Shown: in pieces, positions 53,454 to 63,178 of the stretch
How positions within the stretch are numbered: position 1 is the first letter of the stretch
Layout: every line of letters starts with the position of its first letter
Assembly (NCBI RefSeq): GCF_004216715.1
Contig: NZ_SGXG01000001.1
Location: 372,001 to 436,000 of the forward strand
Reading direction: 5' to 3'
DNA from: Cecembia calidifontis
GTDB taxonomy: Bacteria > Bacteroidota > Bacteroidia > Cytophagales > Cyclobacteriaceae
Length of the DNA: 64,000 nt
Program-made: the position numbers and the translations under genes
The notes under the pieces: generated by a model
What the model was told of the DNA's origin: nothing
Seen by the model: only the letters and a program-made list of their open reading frames with translations
Database searches by the model: none

Positions 53454-55985
53454 TTAATATTCCAAACCTTTGTCACGCATTTTTCTGAATTCATCATATC
53501 TCCTGTAGATGGCCACGCAGAAACCAAACAACATGATGATGGTTCCAGCCCACAGGATATTGATCTGTGGCTTGATGATGGCTTTCAGCACCACGTAATC
53601 TTTCTGGTATCGGTTGACCTTGAAAGAAAATTGATTGGATTCAGGCAGAATATTGTCAATTTCTACTTTTACCCCAAGTTCATTGTCAATGGCCGGGATT
53701 TTTCCAACCTGATTGCCACGGATAATAAAAATGGGCTCAAGCACCTTTTCCACATCATAGTCCATGACCACCAATCTGGCTTTCACTGCTACATCCCCAT
53801 CCCTGAGATCCACACCTTCAATCTGGTTCAGGACCTCTCCGCCCTGGAATTCGGTGACAAAATCAGAAATATAGAAGGTCTCGCCCGGTGAAACTTGAAA
53901 GAACTCATCTTCCCTCCACTCAGGATCTTCATAATCATTGATTGCCGACACGAAAGTATAAAGGTCTTTATCAATAAATCTTCTGGAATCCGGCGAAGAA
54001 ATCAATCCCATACTGGTGTTGAATTGGGACATAGGGTTCAGGGTAAACTGGTATTCATCCCCTTTATAATAGTCAATTTGAAAATAATCGTTTTCCTCTA
54101 ATACAATAGGCACCCTATCTCCCTTCTGAAAATAAGTCTTACCTCTGTAAACGATATCTCCCAGGGCTATGGCCTCATTGACATTATCGGTGGATTTCAG
54201 CAAATTAACATTTACCAGACCTGGAACACCTTTGACTTTTTTCTGCCTACCTCTGTAGATGGCCGTATATTCTTTGATCTGTGTAGGCTTATTGATCCAC
54301 AGCAGCACATGTTCCTTGTTCAGCTCGTCCTCCCAACTATTGCTGTAAGTCAAACCTGACATGTTGAATGAAATTACCTGAGAATAACCAGAGGAAAACA
54401 TCACTCCGATCAGGATCATCCCTAAGCCAATATGCGCCAAAGAGCCCCCCGCCAACTTGAAAGTTGATTTTTTGACCAAACGATATAGGATAGTAGCATT
54501 GGCCACTATGGTAAAGGTGCTCGCCAACACCACCACGATATAGGAGATGTCATAAACCTTGCCCAATACAATAATTATTGCTGAAAGTATCACGGCGACT
54601 ACATAAGGCACCACCAATGCCTCTCTCAGGGCTTTGGCATCCATTTTATTCCACCAGAAAAACTGTCCCACCGCAGTCAACAAAGCAACCACCACAGCAA
54701 ACCAAAGCTGGAATTTGGTGTAGAAGCCAACCTGATCTGCTGGCGGTGCCATATTGGAAATCCCTCCAAACATTTCTACTATAGCATTCCATACAGGAAT
54801 GGAAGTTGGAAGAATCACCTGAAAGGCCATCAAAGCCAAGGTAATCGCCCCAATAAAAATCCAAAACTCACGGGAATACACAGAGGCTTCCTTCTCAGAA
54901 GAAGGGATATTTTTCCAGTGCTTTGCAGCGAGATATACAGAAACAGCCAGGAAGAAAAGCATGTAAATCAAAAGCTGCCCGGAAAGCCCCAAATCAGTAA
55001 ACGAGTGAACAGAAGAATCTCCAAGAACACCGCTTCTCACCAAGAATGTAGCATAAAGCACCAAAATGAAGGTTGCAATGATCAAAACTATGGATGACTT
55101 CAAAGCCGTGCTGCTTTTCTTAAAGGTAATCATGGTATGGATACCTGCCACCAAGATCAGCCATGGAACATAAACCGCATTTTCAACCGGATCCCAGTTC
55201 CAATAACCACCGAAGTTCAAAGTGACATAAGCCCAATAAGCCCCCATAATGATACCCATTCCCAAAACCATGGCCGAAAATTGGGCCCATGGAAGTGCAG
55301 GACGTACCCACTCTGTATATTTTCTGGTCGCCAATCCTCCAATTAAGAAGGCAAAGGGTACCAAGGTTGTAGCATAACCCAAGAATAAGGTAGGCGGGTG
55401 GATGACCATCCAGATATTTTGCAACAATGGGTTCAAACCTGTGCCATCTTCGGGGACAAAATCAGGATTTATCTGAAAAACCGGAGCGCTTACAGCATCC
55501 CTCAAAAGGATAAATGGAGAGCTTCCGATTTTTAGATCACCAATTACTACTCCCAAAATCATGGAAACGAGGAATGCCTGAACCAGGGCAAATACCACCA
55601 TCACAGGTCCTTCCCATGCTTTATTTGTCCTGATCAAAACCAGACCCAACAACACATTCCATACAATCCAAAGGATAAATGAACCCTCTTGACCTTCCCA
55701 GAAACTGGAGATCATGTAATGTACAGGAAGGGCCTTGGAGGAATGGGAATAAGCATAGAAATATTCAAAGCGGTGGCTGTAAATGATTTCAAACAATGCC
55801 AATGCAATGGTAATCCCGGCTGCTGAATGGACGTAAAATGCCAACCTGCTGAACCGCTGCCAAGTTTTCTTTTCGAGTTCAGGTACTACAGTATACTGGT
55901 AATAGCCAAAGGCAGTAACCAAGGAGCTTACAAAAGCCAAGATAACCGCGAAATGGCCCAAATTACCTATAAAGGTATTTATCAT
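53454..55985 (-). CDS. ccmF: Cytochrome c maturation protein CcmF/CcsA-like
   Basis: 843 residues with about 15 membrane helices. The WWD heme-handling motif is WGGYWNWDPVENAVYVPWL (W-G-x-x-W-x-W-D) with flanking His in NIWMVIHPPTLFLGY. AGGSLAHIGLGMILIGVMFSSG is the later conserved part. It ligates heme to apocytochrome c in the periplasm, receiving heme from CcmE. The periplasmic domain (about residues 560-800) contains a beta-rich insert. It is the last gene of the cluster CcmB-...-CcmC-CcmD-CcmE-CcmF. Confidence 0.92.
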   Translation of the reverse strand: MINTFIGNLGHFAVILAFVSSLVTAFGYYQYTVVPELEKKTWQRFSRLAFYVHSAAGITIALALFEIIYSHRFEYFYAYSHSSKALPVHYMISSFWEGQEGSFILWIVWNVLLGLVLIRTNKAWEGPVMVVFALVQAFLVSMILGVVIGDLKIGSSPFILLRDAVSAPVFQINPDFVPEDGTGLNPLLQNIWMVIHPPTLFLGYATTLVPFAFLIGGLATRKYTEWVRPALPWAQFSAMVLGMGIIMGAYWAYVTLNFGGYWNWDPVENAVYVPWLILVAGIHTMITFKKSSTALKSSIVLIIATFILVLYATFLVRSGVLGDSSVHSFTDLGLSGQLLIYMLFFLAVSVYLAAKHWKNIPSSEKEASVYSREFWIFIGAITLALMAFQVILPTSIPVWNAIVEMFGGISNMAPPADQVGFYTKFQLWFAVVVALLTAVGQFFWWNKMDAKALREALVVPYVVAVILSAIIIVLGKVYDISYIVVVLASTFTIVANATILYRLVKKSTFKLAGGSLAHIGLGMILIGVMFSSGYSQVISFNMSGLTYSNSWEDELNKEHVLLWINKPTQIKEYTAIYRGRQKKVKGVPGLVNVNLLKSTDNVNEAIALGDIVYRGKTYFQKGDRVPIVLEENDYFQIDYYKGDEYQFTLNPMSQFNTSMGLISSPDSRRFIDKDLYTFVSAINDYEDPEWREDEFFQVSPGETFYISDFVTEFQGGEVLNQIEGVDLRDGDVAVKARLVVMDYDVEKVLEPIFIIRGNQVGKIPAIDNELGVKVEIDNILPESNQFSFKVNRYQKDYVVLKAIIKPQINILWAGTIIMLFGFCVAIYRRYDEFRKMRDKGLEY

Positions 55986-56015
55986 GTTCTTTTTTGATCA
56001 ATAAGATGTTAAGAA

Positions 56016-56432
56016 TTACATACCAGCAGTGCTGACCTCATTTTCCTGGTATTTGGATGGACATTTCATCAGGATCTTGTCCGCAACAAACAAATCTTCA
56101 TTTTTATAGGAGCCGATTACCACTACCTGTTCAGCCCTGGCAAAATCAGGGGGTACGGGCTCATTATAGAATACTTTTTGTTCTGTACCGTCATTATCCA
56201 CCATCATGAAATAAAATGATGTCTTGTCTGGATTGACCTCAATCCCTTCTACCATACCACCTGCATTTTTCTTAAGCTCTCCCACCACATGGATAGGCTT
56301 ATCTTCTCCCCTCATTTTCATGGCTTTGGCTGTTGCAAAACTTTCATAAGTACTCGCATCACCGATCATGGAGACGATAATAATGATGGCCACTGCAATA
56401 ATCCCAAGCCCTATTAGATGTCCTTTTTTCAT
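56016..56432 (-). CDS. ccmE: Heme chaperone CcmE
   Basis: 138 residues. One N-terminal membrane anchor (HLIGLGIIAVAIIIIVSMIG) and an OB-fold (KPIHVVGELKKN, FYFMMVDNDGTEQKVFYNEPVPPDFARAEQVVVIG) typical of CcmE. The usual heme-binding His is in the HxxxY segment; here the C-terminal part is DKILMKCPSKYQEN, with a Cys where His is common in Proteobacteria. This is like the CXXXY variant seen in some bacteria. It sits between ccmD-like and ccmF. Confidence 0.88.
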   Translation of the reverse strand: MKKGHLIGLGIIAVAIIIIVSMIGDASTYESFATAKAMKMRGEDKPIHVVGELKKNAGGMVEGIEVNPDKTSFYFMMVDNDGTEQKVFYNEPVPPDFARAEQVVVIGSYKNEDLFVADKILMKCPSKYQENEVSTAGM

Positions 56433-56478
56433 ATTGTATTCATTTAGCCTTTTTCTGAAAAAGAATTGTAGAGGTTTA

Positions 56479-56721
56479 TTATTCCTGTAACAACTTCTCC
56501 AGTTTGGCGACTTTTCTGTCTGTATTGATCACATAAACCAAAATCCCTGCAAATACAATCGCAATGATACCCACCAGCACATATATTTTTCCTTCAGAAC
56601 GCATCACATCGGCCATTTCTACCCGAGAATTCTGATAATCCGCTTCTGTAATTTCAATTTTCTCCTGTGCTACAGCCTGAAGGCTAAATACCAGGAAAAA
56701 GATCACTAACCATTTTTTCAT
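56479..56721 (-). CDS. CcmD-like small membrane protein
   Basis: 80 residues with a signal or anchor at the N-terminus (KKWLVIFFLVFSLQAVAQ) and one helix at residues 45-65 (GKIYVLVGIIAIVFAGILVYVI), followed by a basic tail. Position between ccmC and ccmE and the size match CcmD, which stabilises the CcmABC-CcmE heme-release complex. Sequence conservation is low in this family, so context is the main evidence. Confidence 0.65.
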   Translation of the reverse strand: MKKWLVIFFLVFSLQAVAQEKIEITEADYQNSRVEMADVMRSEGKIYVLVGIIAIVFAGILVYVINTDRKVAKLEKLLQE

Positions 56722-56772
56722 TTAGTTTTCCTATTTATGTCAGAACAGTGTTGACTTCAAAGGTTCCTTTTC

Positions 56773-57453
56773 TCAGGAAACCTGATTGATCAATCTGTCT
56801 TCAATTTTTCTTTCCGCTCTTCTTAGCCTTACACGTACAGAACTTATCCAGGTTCCCAAAAGTGTCCATCCGATAATAGCCGGATAGAACACCAAACGCA
56901 ATTTGCTATCAAGGTCATAAGCATTAAAACCCGGATTGCCTCCGTTTCCAGGGTGCAGGCTATCAGTCAGTCTGGGCAATACAAATATCAATGGAATAAA
57001 GGCCGCGAAAGCAAAGATGTTGTACACTGCTCCTATTCTGGCCCTTTGATGAACATCCGTCAGGGAGTTTCTCAATATCAGGTAGGCAAAATACATCAAA
57101 AGACCGATTGCAGAGGCGTTTTGTTTGGGATCACCTGACCAATAATCCCCCCAGGTAAATTTTGCCCAGAGCATTCCGGTCAAAATACCCAAGACTCCGA
57201 ACAAAATCGCCGCATTGGTGAATTCCACAGCCAGGTCATCATACCTTAGCTCATTGGCCCTGAGGTATTTGACACTGTACACCACAGCCACTACTAACAT
57301 GATAATCATCCCAAACCACATGGTGACATGGAAATAAAGGGCACGGATGGTTTCATTGAGGATGGGCAATCTGGGCACATCGAAAAGAAGTCCTGCTATC
57401 AGGGTGTAAGCCAGTAAGGCAATAGCAAGGATTTTCCACCAACTCTTTTTCAT
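56773..57453 (-). CDS. ccmC: Heme exporter protein CcmC
   Basis: 226 residues with six membrane helices. WGDYWSGDPKQNASAIGLLMYFAYL is the WWD (tryptophan-rich) domain that holds heme; His ligands appear in LYFHVTMWFG and SLHPG. It delivers heme to CcmE. The next gene in the cluster on this strand is a DUF4236 gene rather than ccmB. Confidence 0.9.
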   Translation of the reverse strand: MKKSWWKILAIALLAYTLIAGLLFDVPRLPILNETIRALYFHVTMWFGMIIMLVVAVVYSVKYLRANELRYDDLAVEFTNAAILFGVLGILTGMLWAKFTWGDYWSGDPKQNASAIGLLMYFAYLILRNSLTDVHQRARIGAVYNIFAFAAFIPLIFVLPRLTDSLHPGNGGNPGFNAYDLDSKLRLVFYPAIIGWTLLGTWISSVRVRLRRAERKIEDRLINQVS

Positions 57454-57627
57454 TTGAAGATATTTGCTAATTCAAGTGCAAAAATAAGCTATAAGTTCCT
57501 GATTCCTGCGCTTTTTATGACATAAGTTAACGAATGTTTTCCCGGCAGATGCAAAAGGGGCTTTTTGAAAGAATAATCATTGGGAATTCGGCCTGTAAAG
57601 CCACCAGAAAATTCTTTTTCCTAAAGA

Positions 57628-58854
57628 TCAATTTTGACCGCTCGCCTTTAATAAAACTGCTGAGAATTCAAACAAATCCGGAGCAGTAAAAACCAAGGGC
57701 TGTTTTCTATTGCTCATAAAAACCTCCACTATACCCTCACCGAGCGATAGGTGAACGTCTTCCACCTGCCTTATGGGATAGCTCCTGATATTGCGGCCCT
57801 CATGAATTTCTACCACCCGGCTGCTAATTCGGATTATACCTTCCATATCCAATTGATATCCCTTCGTTTTATACCTTACCCTATTGGCCTGCCAAGAATC
57901 CAGCACCCTTAGCACCAACAGCCTCCCTTCTCCTTCAAAATAGGGTTTTTCTCCGGCCACCAAGTCTCTGGAAAAGCTTTTCAATGGAAGTTCTTCCTGC
58001 TGTATTTGGCGGAGCATCCGAAAACTATCGATCAGTTTACGCTCCTGTTGGATTTCATCAGCAGGGATAGACCAATTGTCCTCTATGGACTCAATGAATT
58101 CATTTTCGGAATCTTCCAATTGGTGGTCAGCCAGGACGCTGTGTACCACTTCATTATAGTGACCTAATGCCAAGGATAATGCTTTTTCCCGATCGATGGG
58201 CAAAAACATCACGAGGTTTTCTAAAGGAATTAATTGACCATCTCGCACCTGATTTTCCAGCCAGGCATCTAAGGTATGTATTGCCAAAAGCCTCAGGTCA
58301 TTTTGATTTAGGCCTTGACTGTTTTGAATCCAATTGGCCTCAGTTTGCTGATCGGCACTCAGGCCCTGTAATGATTCTAAGGACTTTTTTAGATTTTTCT
58401 GCCTCAGCTTACCCAAAATAAACCAAGTAATCATCAGGGCTCCGGTCAGAAGCATCATCAACTTAAAAATCATGGCAGTACTGAAAATACCAACCAGTAA
58501 AGCTGATAAACCTAAATACAAATAGATTTTGCGGTCTGAGGAGAAAAGGGGCTCAAGTACCAGCTTTTGGCGGGTAAGATCCATGATCTTATAGGTGAGG
58601 CCTGTATCAGAAAACATTTCCTCTTCCAGGCTTAAGTTAGAAGTTTTGCCCTTTGAGGATGAGGTTGATTTATTCCCTATGGGAAGGTTTTTCCGATAAT
58701 ACAGACCATGCCTGCCCCCATGAACATAAGTTCTTCCCTGAGAATTGATTCCTATGCGTGCACCGGTCACCCCGGCAGAAATCCCCAATCCGCTTTTGGA
58801 TAGATTGACCCTCAAAGGACCAAAATTGAAACCTTTTCGTAAATAAAATCCCAT
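57628..58854 (-). CDS. DUF4236 domain protein inserted in the ccm cluster
   Basis: 408 residues. The N-terminal DUF4236 motif is intact (FYLRKGFNFGPLRVNLSKSG, GVTGARIGINSQGRTYVHGG, LYYRKN). Two membrane helices (about residues 110-150) and a C-terminal PH-like half (GEGRLLVLRVLDSWQANRVRYKTKGYQ, GIIRISSRVVEIHEGRNI) follow. The function is unknown; DUF4236 domains are usually at the N-terminus of larger multidomain proteins. It stands 174 bp after ccmC and 158 bp before ccmB, so it is inserted between genes that are normally adjacent. Confidence 0.8.
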   Translation of the reverse strand: MGFYLRKGFNFGPLRVNLSKSGLGISAGVTGARIGINSQGRTYVHGGRHGLYYRKNLPIGNKSTSSSKGKTSNLSLEEEMFSDTGLTYKIMDLTRQKLVLEPLFSSDRKIYLYLGLSALLVGIFSTAMIFKLMMLLTGALMITWFILGKLRQKNLKKSLESLQGLSADQQTEANWIQNSQGLNQNDLRLLAIHTLDAWLENQVRDGQLIPLENLVMFLPIDREKALSLALGHYNEVVHSVLADHQLEDSENEFIESIEDNWSIPADEIQQERKLIDSFRMLRQIQQEELPLKSFSRDLVAGEKPYFEGEGRLLVLRVLDSWQANRVRYKTKGYQLDMEGIIRISSRVVEIHEGRNIRSYPIRQVEDVHLSLGEGIVEVFMSNRKQPLVFTAPDLFEFSAVLLKASGQN

Positions 58855-59012
58855 CTATACCCCAATAAAAGATAAAAGAAATATCAAAAAGTGGGTACGG
58901 AAAGGATAGGATTTTGGTTTGGATTAAATATCGAATTCAAACATTTTATCGACTGAATCAGTAAATTTCTAGCCTTAGTTCATCCCCCATTCACCATTCT
59001 TCATTTTACACT

Positions 59013-59678
59013 TTAACTCCTCCACAAATAGGGGAACAAGATATAAGCCGTAACAGCAACAATAGCATTAATAGCCAAAAGGGTAAGGACCTTATCTACA
59101 CTGACCGCCCAATCCAAGCCATCAACTGCATTTTTGGAAACCCTGATAGCCATCAGTAAGATGGGGATAATCACAGGAAAGCTGAGAATGGCCATTAAGG
59201 TGGCATTGTTGCTCGCTTTGGAAGCGATACCGGAAACCATGGTCAGGCAGGCAGAGAAACCCACTGAACCCAAAAGTAAATTGAGCACAAAAAGTCCCTG
59301 GTCCTGAACCGGATTCCCGAGAATCACACTGAAGACCAAATATCCCAACATGGCCAAAACCAAAGTCAAAAGCGTATTGTACAGCATTTTGGAAATGATA
59401 ATGGCTTCTGGCGAGGCTATCATGTAATAATACAATTGCCTGCCCTGATGTTCCTGAACGAAACTTTTGGCCACCGCATTAACCGATGAGAAAAGAATAA
59501 TGATCCAGTACAGGGCGTTCCAGGTGGGCACAGCAATATTCCCCTGCTTGGCCCCCACACTGAGGTAAACAATGAAAACTGCCGAGACCACATACAACAA
59601 AATCCCATTCAGGGCATATTTTTGCCGCCATTCAAGGGTGAGTTCTTTGATAATAAGAGTTTGGATCTGTCGGAACAT
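59013..59678 (-). CDS. ccmB: Heme exporter protein CcmB
   Basis: 221 residues from MFRQIQTLIIKELTLEWRQK; the longer frame to 59753 lies in the upstream leader. Six membrane helices. AVAKSFVQEHQGRQLYYYMIASPEAIIISKMLYNT is characteristic, and LGSVGFSACLTMVSGIASKASNN matches the CcmB signature. With CcmA and CcmC it forms the heme-handling ABC complex; no ccmA gene occurs in the window. It diverges from htpG at 59830. Confidence 0.9.
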   Translation of the reverse strand: MFRQIQTLIIKELTLEWRQKYALNGILLYVVSAVFIVYLSVGAKQGNIAVPTWNALYWIIILFSSVNAVAKSFVQEHQGRQLYYYMIASPEAIIISKMLYNTLLTLVLAMLGYLVFSVILGNPVQDQGLFVLNLLLGSVGFSACLTMVSGIASKASNNATLMAILSFPVIIPILLMAIRVSKNAVDGLDWAVSVDKVLTLLAINAIVAVTAYILFPYLWRS

Positions 59679-59829
59679 GGGACAAAGATAGGGGAAATTG
59701 ACCTTATTGTACCAAGTAGCATATACGAAGTACAAAGACTGCCAAAATGACATTTTTTATCCTTTGGAACAGGCCTTGATAAGGATATATAGTCAAATTT
59801 GTTAATCTGTAACTAAACCAAATATAGCT

Positions 59830-61713
59830 ATGCAGGAAAAAGGTACCATCTCGATACATACCGAGAACATTTTCCCGATCATCAAGAAGTTTTTATACTC
59901 TGACCATGAGATTTTTCTCCGTGAATTGGTCTCCAACGCGGTAGACGCCACCCAAAAAATCAAAAGATTGGCCCAGCTTGGACAGTACAACGGGGAGCTT
60001 GGAGATCTGACTGTGGAGGTGTCATTTGATAAAGACAAAAAGACCATCACCATTTCGGATAAAGGCCTGGGGATGACAGCTGAGGAAATCAAAAAGTACA
60101 TCAACCAGATCGCCTTCTCTGGAGCTACTGAATTTGTGGAAAAATTCAAAGATGCCAAAGATGCCAATGAGATCATCGGAAAATTTGGTCTGGGATTCTA
60201 CTCTGCCTTCATGGTAGCCAAAAAGGTAGAAATCAACACCTTATCCTATCAGGAAGGAGCTGCTTCTGCCAGGTGGACTTGCGATGGTAGCACGGAATTT
60301 GAAATTTCAGCAGGTGACAGAAAAACCAGGGGTACAGATGTCATCCTGCACATCAATGAGGATTCAGAAGAGTTCCTCGATAAGTGGAGACTTCAGGGCA
60401 TCCTGGATAAATATGCCAAATTCCTTCCTGTGCCGATCAAGTTTGGCACCAGAACAGAAAGTGTGGAAGATGGCGTGGATGATAAAGGAGAAAAGAATTG
60501 GAAGTCCGTGGAAGTGGACAACATCATCAACAACACCAGCCCCATCTGGACCAAGTCTCCCAATGACCTGAAGGACGAGGATTACCTTGCATTCTACAAA
60601 GAGCTCTATCCTTTCAGTGAAGATCCATTATTCTGGATACACCTGAATGTGGACTATCCTTTCAACCTCACGGGGGTACTTTACTTCCCTAAGGTGAAAA
60701 ATGATTTTGAATTGCAGAAAAACAAGATCAAACTCTTCAGCCGCCAGGTATTTATCACTGATGAAGTCAAGGATATTGTTCCTGAATTTTTGATGCTGCT
60801 GCACGGAGTGATTGATTCACCGGACATTCCTCTGAACGTATCCAGAAGCTTCCTGCAGTCCGACTCCAATGTGAAAAAGATCAACAATTACATCACCAAA
60901 AAGGTAGCGGACAAGTTGGCAGAACTCTTCAAAAAGGACAGAAAAGCCTATGAGCAGAAGTGGAATGATATCGGTCTATTTGTGAAATATGGCATGATCA
61001 GTGAAGAAAAGTTTGCCGAAAAAGGCAAAGACTTCACCCTTCTGAAAAACACCAAAGGAGAGTTCTTCACTTTGGCAGAATATAGGGAAAAAGTAAAAGC
61101 CCTTCAGACCGACAAAAACGATCAGGTCGTTTACCTCTACGCTACCGATGTGGCCAAACAAGACGCATTTATCCAATCTGCCAACAAAAAAGACTACGAT
61201 GTCCTGGTAATGGATTCACCTATTGACAACCACTTTATCCAGCACTTGGAGATGAAGGAAGAGAAAACTTCCCTGAAGCGTGTGGATGCCGATGTGGTGG
61301 ACAAATTGATCCAAAAAGATGCTGGCTACGCCAATCTCCTGAATGAGGAGCAATCCAAAAAGGTGAAGGAAATCTTCGAGAAAGCCATAGACAACAAGTC
61401 ATACACAGTGGAAGTAGAAGGTCTGAGCCCCGAAGAAATGCCGGTGACAGTGACCATGGAGGAATTTATGCGCAGGATGAAAGAAATGGCGCAGATGGGA
61501 GGCGGCATGGGCTTCTATGGCGCTATGCCGGACAACTACAAAGTCGCCATCAATGGCAACCACCCCTTGATTGACAAGATCCTGAAAACAGAAGCCGAAG
61601 AAGATCAGACCAAACTGGCCAAGCAGGCATTTGACCTGGCGCTCCTGGCCCAGGGCTTGCTGACCGGCAAAGACCTGACTGCTTTTGTGAAGCGCAGTGT
61701 GGAATTGATTTAA
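59830..61713 (+). CDS. htpG: Chaperone HtpG (Hsp90)
   Basis: 627 residues. The GHKL ATPase domain is clear: FLRELVSNAVDA (Glu32, Asn36), ISDKGLGMTAEEIKKY, and IGKFGLGFYSAFMVAKKV. The middle domain contains RGTDVILHINEDSEEFLDKW and LYFPKVKNDFELQKNKIKLFSRQVFI with the catalytic Arg in SRSFLQSD. It folds client proteins with ATP. A strong terminator follows. Confidence 0.96.
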   Translation: MQEKGTISIHTENIFPIIKKFLYSDHEIFLRELVSNAVDATQKIKRLAQLGQYNGELGDLTVEVSFDKDKKTITISDKGLGMTAEEIKKYINQIAFSGATEFVEKFKDAKDANEIIGKFGLGFYSAFMVAKKVEINTLSYQEGAASARWTCDGSTEFEISAGDRKTRGTDVILHINEDSEEFLDKWRLQGILDKYAKFLPVPIKFGTRTESVEDGVDDKGEKNWKSVEVDNIINNTSPIWTKSPNDLKDEDYLAFYKELYPFSEDPLFWIHLNVDYPFNLTGVLYFPKVKNDFELQKNKIKLFSRQVFITDEVKDIVPEFLMLLHGVIDSPDIPLNVSRSFLQSDSNVKKINNYITKKVADKLAELFKKDRKAYEQKWNDIGLFVKYGMISEEKFAEKGKDFTLLKNTKGEFFTLAEYREKVKALQTDKNDQVVYLYATDVAKQDAFIQSANKKDYDVLVMDSPIDNHFIQHLEMKEEKTSLKRVDADVVDKLIQKDAGYANLLNEEQSKKVKEIFEKAIDNKSYTVEVEGLSPEEMPVTVTMEEFMRRMKEMAQMGGGMGFYGAMPDNYKVAINGNHPLIDKILKTEAEEDQTKLAKQAFDLALLAQGLLTGKDLTAFVKRSVELI

Positions 61714-61730
61714 AAATCAGTAACCCTACC

Positions 61731-61766
61731 ACCCTCCAAGAGTTCCTAACCCTTGGAGGGTTTTTT
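61731..61766 (+). terminator. Terminator after htpG
   Basis: ACCCTCCAAG pairs with CTTGGAGGGT across an AGTTCCTAACC loop and a T run follows. Confidence 0.85.
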
Positions 61767-61941
61767 AATTAAAGACAAAAGAAAGCAACAGTCACAAAAG
61801 CCTTCACTGGGACTTTTTCCCTTAAAATTCAGACAGTTATGACTTTGCCGTAAAAAATTTTAGCTTAAAACTTGACAACCAAGTCGTTTTTTTTAATTAC
61901 AGACAAATTAGTTTTTACCGGTAAACTTTTAATTCGCCATG

Positions 61942-63041
61942 TTCAAGTCATAAATGCAACGCCTAATTTTTTCATTAGACATTCGATAGGACTAAGATAA
62001 TTAAACTTTCTTATTGGCCTGTTATTGATTTTGGTTTCTATATTTTGGATCTGTTCCCGAGAGATTTGATTGAGGTCAGTACCCTTTGGCAGGAAAGCCC
62101 TGATAAGTCCGATTCTGTTTTCCACTGTTCCTTTATCCTGTGAAGTGTATGGTCTTGTAAAGAATGTTGGGATATTGAATTTATCTCTGATTTTATAATG
62201 GTTTGCGAATGCCATATCATTATCGAAAGTGATTGATTTGAAGAACGAAGCACCAATTCTCTGTATTCTCTTTGCTATTTTCTGTTCAATGATATCTGCA
62301 TTTTTACCATCAAGTTTCTCTATGGTAGTAACCAAGGTTGCCCTGTCCACCAGTACCAAAAGAGCTGATTTGTGGTTTTTCCCCATCATAAGGTCTACTT
62401 CAATATCTCCTATCCTTTGTCTTTTTTCAACTACAGGAGGCCTTTGGTCAATTGGAACTCTCTCCCTGATAATTCCTCTGGTATGCCTGTAATTACCTCT
62501 CTTACGCTTTCTTTTACCATGCCGGAGATTCTTGTAAAGCTCCCTGTCCCTTCGGTATCTCCAATGGCTACTTTTTTTGGCAGTAAATATCCAGTTGTAG
62601 AGTGTCTCATGACAAACCCCTTCTTTACCTTGTTTCTTCCAGGTGACCGATATTAGCTCTGGGCTCAATTTGTCAACAACAAGGAATTTGCGGGCCTCTT
62701 CTTTAAGGGACTCGGTAAATTTGATTCGCTTTCTCTTGAGTCTATGTCTTTCGTCTGTACGGTTCTGGGCAACTGCAGCCTTATATTCACCGCTATAACG
62801 GCCCCTCTTGCCGGTATTTCTTTGAAGTTCTCTGGATACAGTACTTTTGTTGACACCGATAATCGCAGCGATTTTGGTCTGGGAAGTTCCGTTTCTAAAT
62901 AAAGCCTCTATTTGGTACCTTTGTTCCTGGCTGAGATGTTTAAATTTATTCATGACAACACAAAATTAATATTTTCAGCCTAAGGGAAGGAACCCAGGTT
63001 CCTTCCCTTAAACCCTTAGTGTTGCATTTATGACTTGAATA
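61942..63041 (-). mobile_element. IS30-family insertion sequence
   Basis: Perfect 19-bp inverted ends: TTCAAGTCATAAATGCAAC (61942-61960) and GTTGCATTTATGACTTGAA (63023-63041). The 1,100-bp element carries one minus-strand transposase gene that ends inside the left inverted repeat. A 2-bp AT flank (61939-61940 and 63043-63044) may be part of the target duplication, but the assignment is weak. Confidence 0.85.
61943..62953 (-). CDS. IS30-family transposase
   Basis: 336 residues starting MNKFKHLSQEQRYQIEALF. An N-terminal helix-turn-helix (TKIAAIIGVNKSTVSRELQRN) is followed by the DDE core: RQRIGDIEVDLMMG, ITFDNDMAFANH and RPYTSQDKGTVENRIGLIRAFLPKGTDL, and the C-terminal NRPIRKFNYLSPIE motif. 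The gene is intact. Its stop codon lies within the left terminal inverted repeat. Confidence 0.93.
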   Translation of the reverse strand: MNKFKHLSQEQRYQIEALFRNGTSQTKIAAIIGVNKSTVSRELQRNTGKRGRYSGEYKAAVAQNRTDERHRLKRKRIKFTESLKEEARKFLVVDKLSPELISVTWKKQGKEGVCHETLYNWIFTAKKSSHWRYRRDRELYKNLRHGKRKRKRGNYRHTRGIIRERVPIDQRPPVVEKRQRIGDIEVDLMMGKNHKSALLVLVDRATLVTTIEKLDGKNADIIEQKIAKRIQRIGASFFKSITFDNDMAFANHYKIRDKFNIPTFFTRPYTSQDKGTVENRIGLIRAFLPKGTDLNQISREQIQNIETKINNRPIRKFNYLSPIECLMKKLGVAFMT

Positions 63042-63053
63042 TAGGTTCACGCT

Positions 63054-63075
63054 ACCAAAGGTTGGTAGTTTTTAA
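63054..63075 (+). terminator. Hairpin with T run downstream of the IS30 element
   Basis: CTACCAA (63054-63060) pairs with TTGGTAG (63064-63070), followed by TTTTT. Confidence 0.6.
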
Positions 63076-63137
63076 CAAAACAAAATTATTTTGGGAGGAT
63101 CAACCAAATAAGTAGAGAATTGAGAAATTTCGTATTA

Positions 63138-63164
63138 GCTGAGGTTACTTCAACCTCAGCTTTT
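63138..63164 (+). terminator. Second hairpin terminator before the last gene
   Basis: GCTGAGGTT (63138-63146) pairs with AACCTCAGC (63152-63160) across ACTTC, followed by TTTT. It could also act as a leader hairpin of the gene at 63179. Confidence 0.6.
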
Positions 63165-63178
63165 AATCTGAAATGTTT

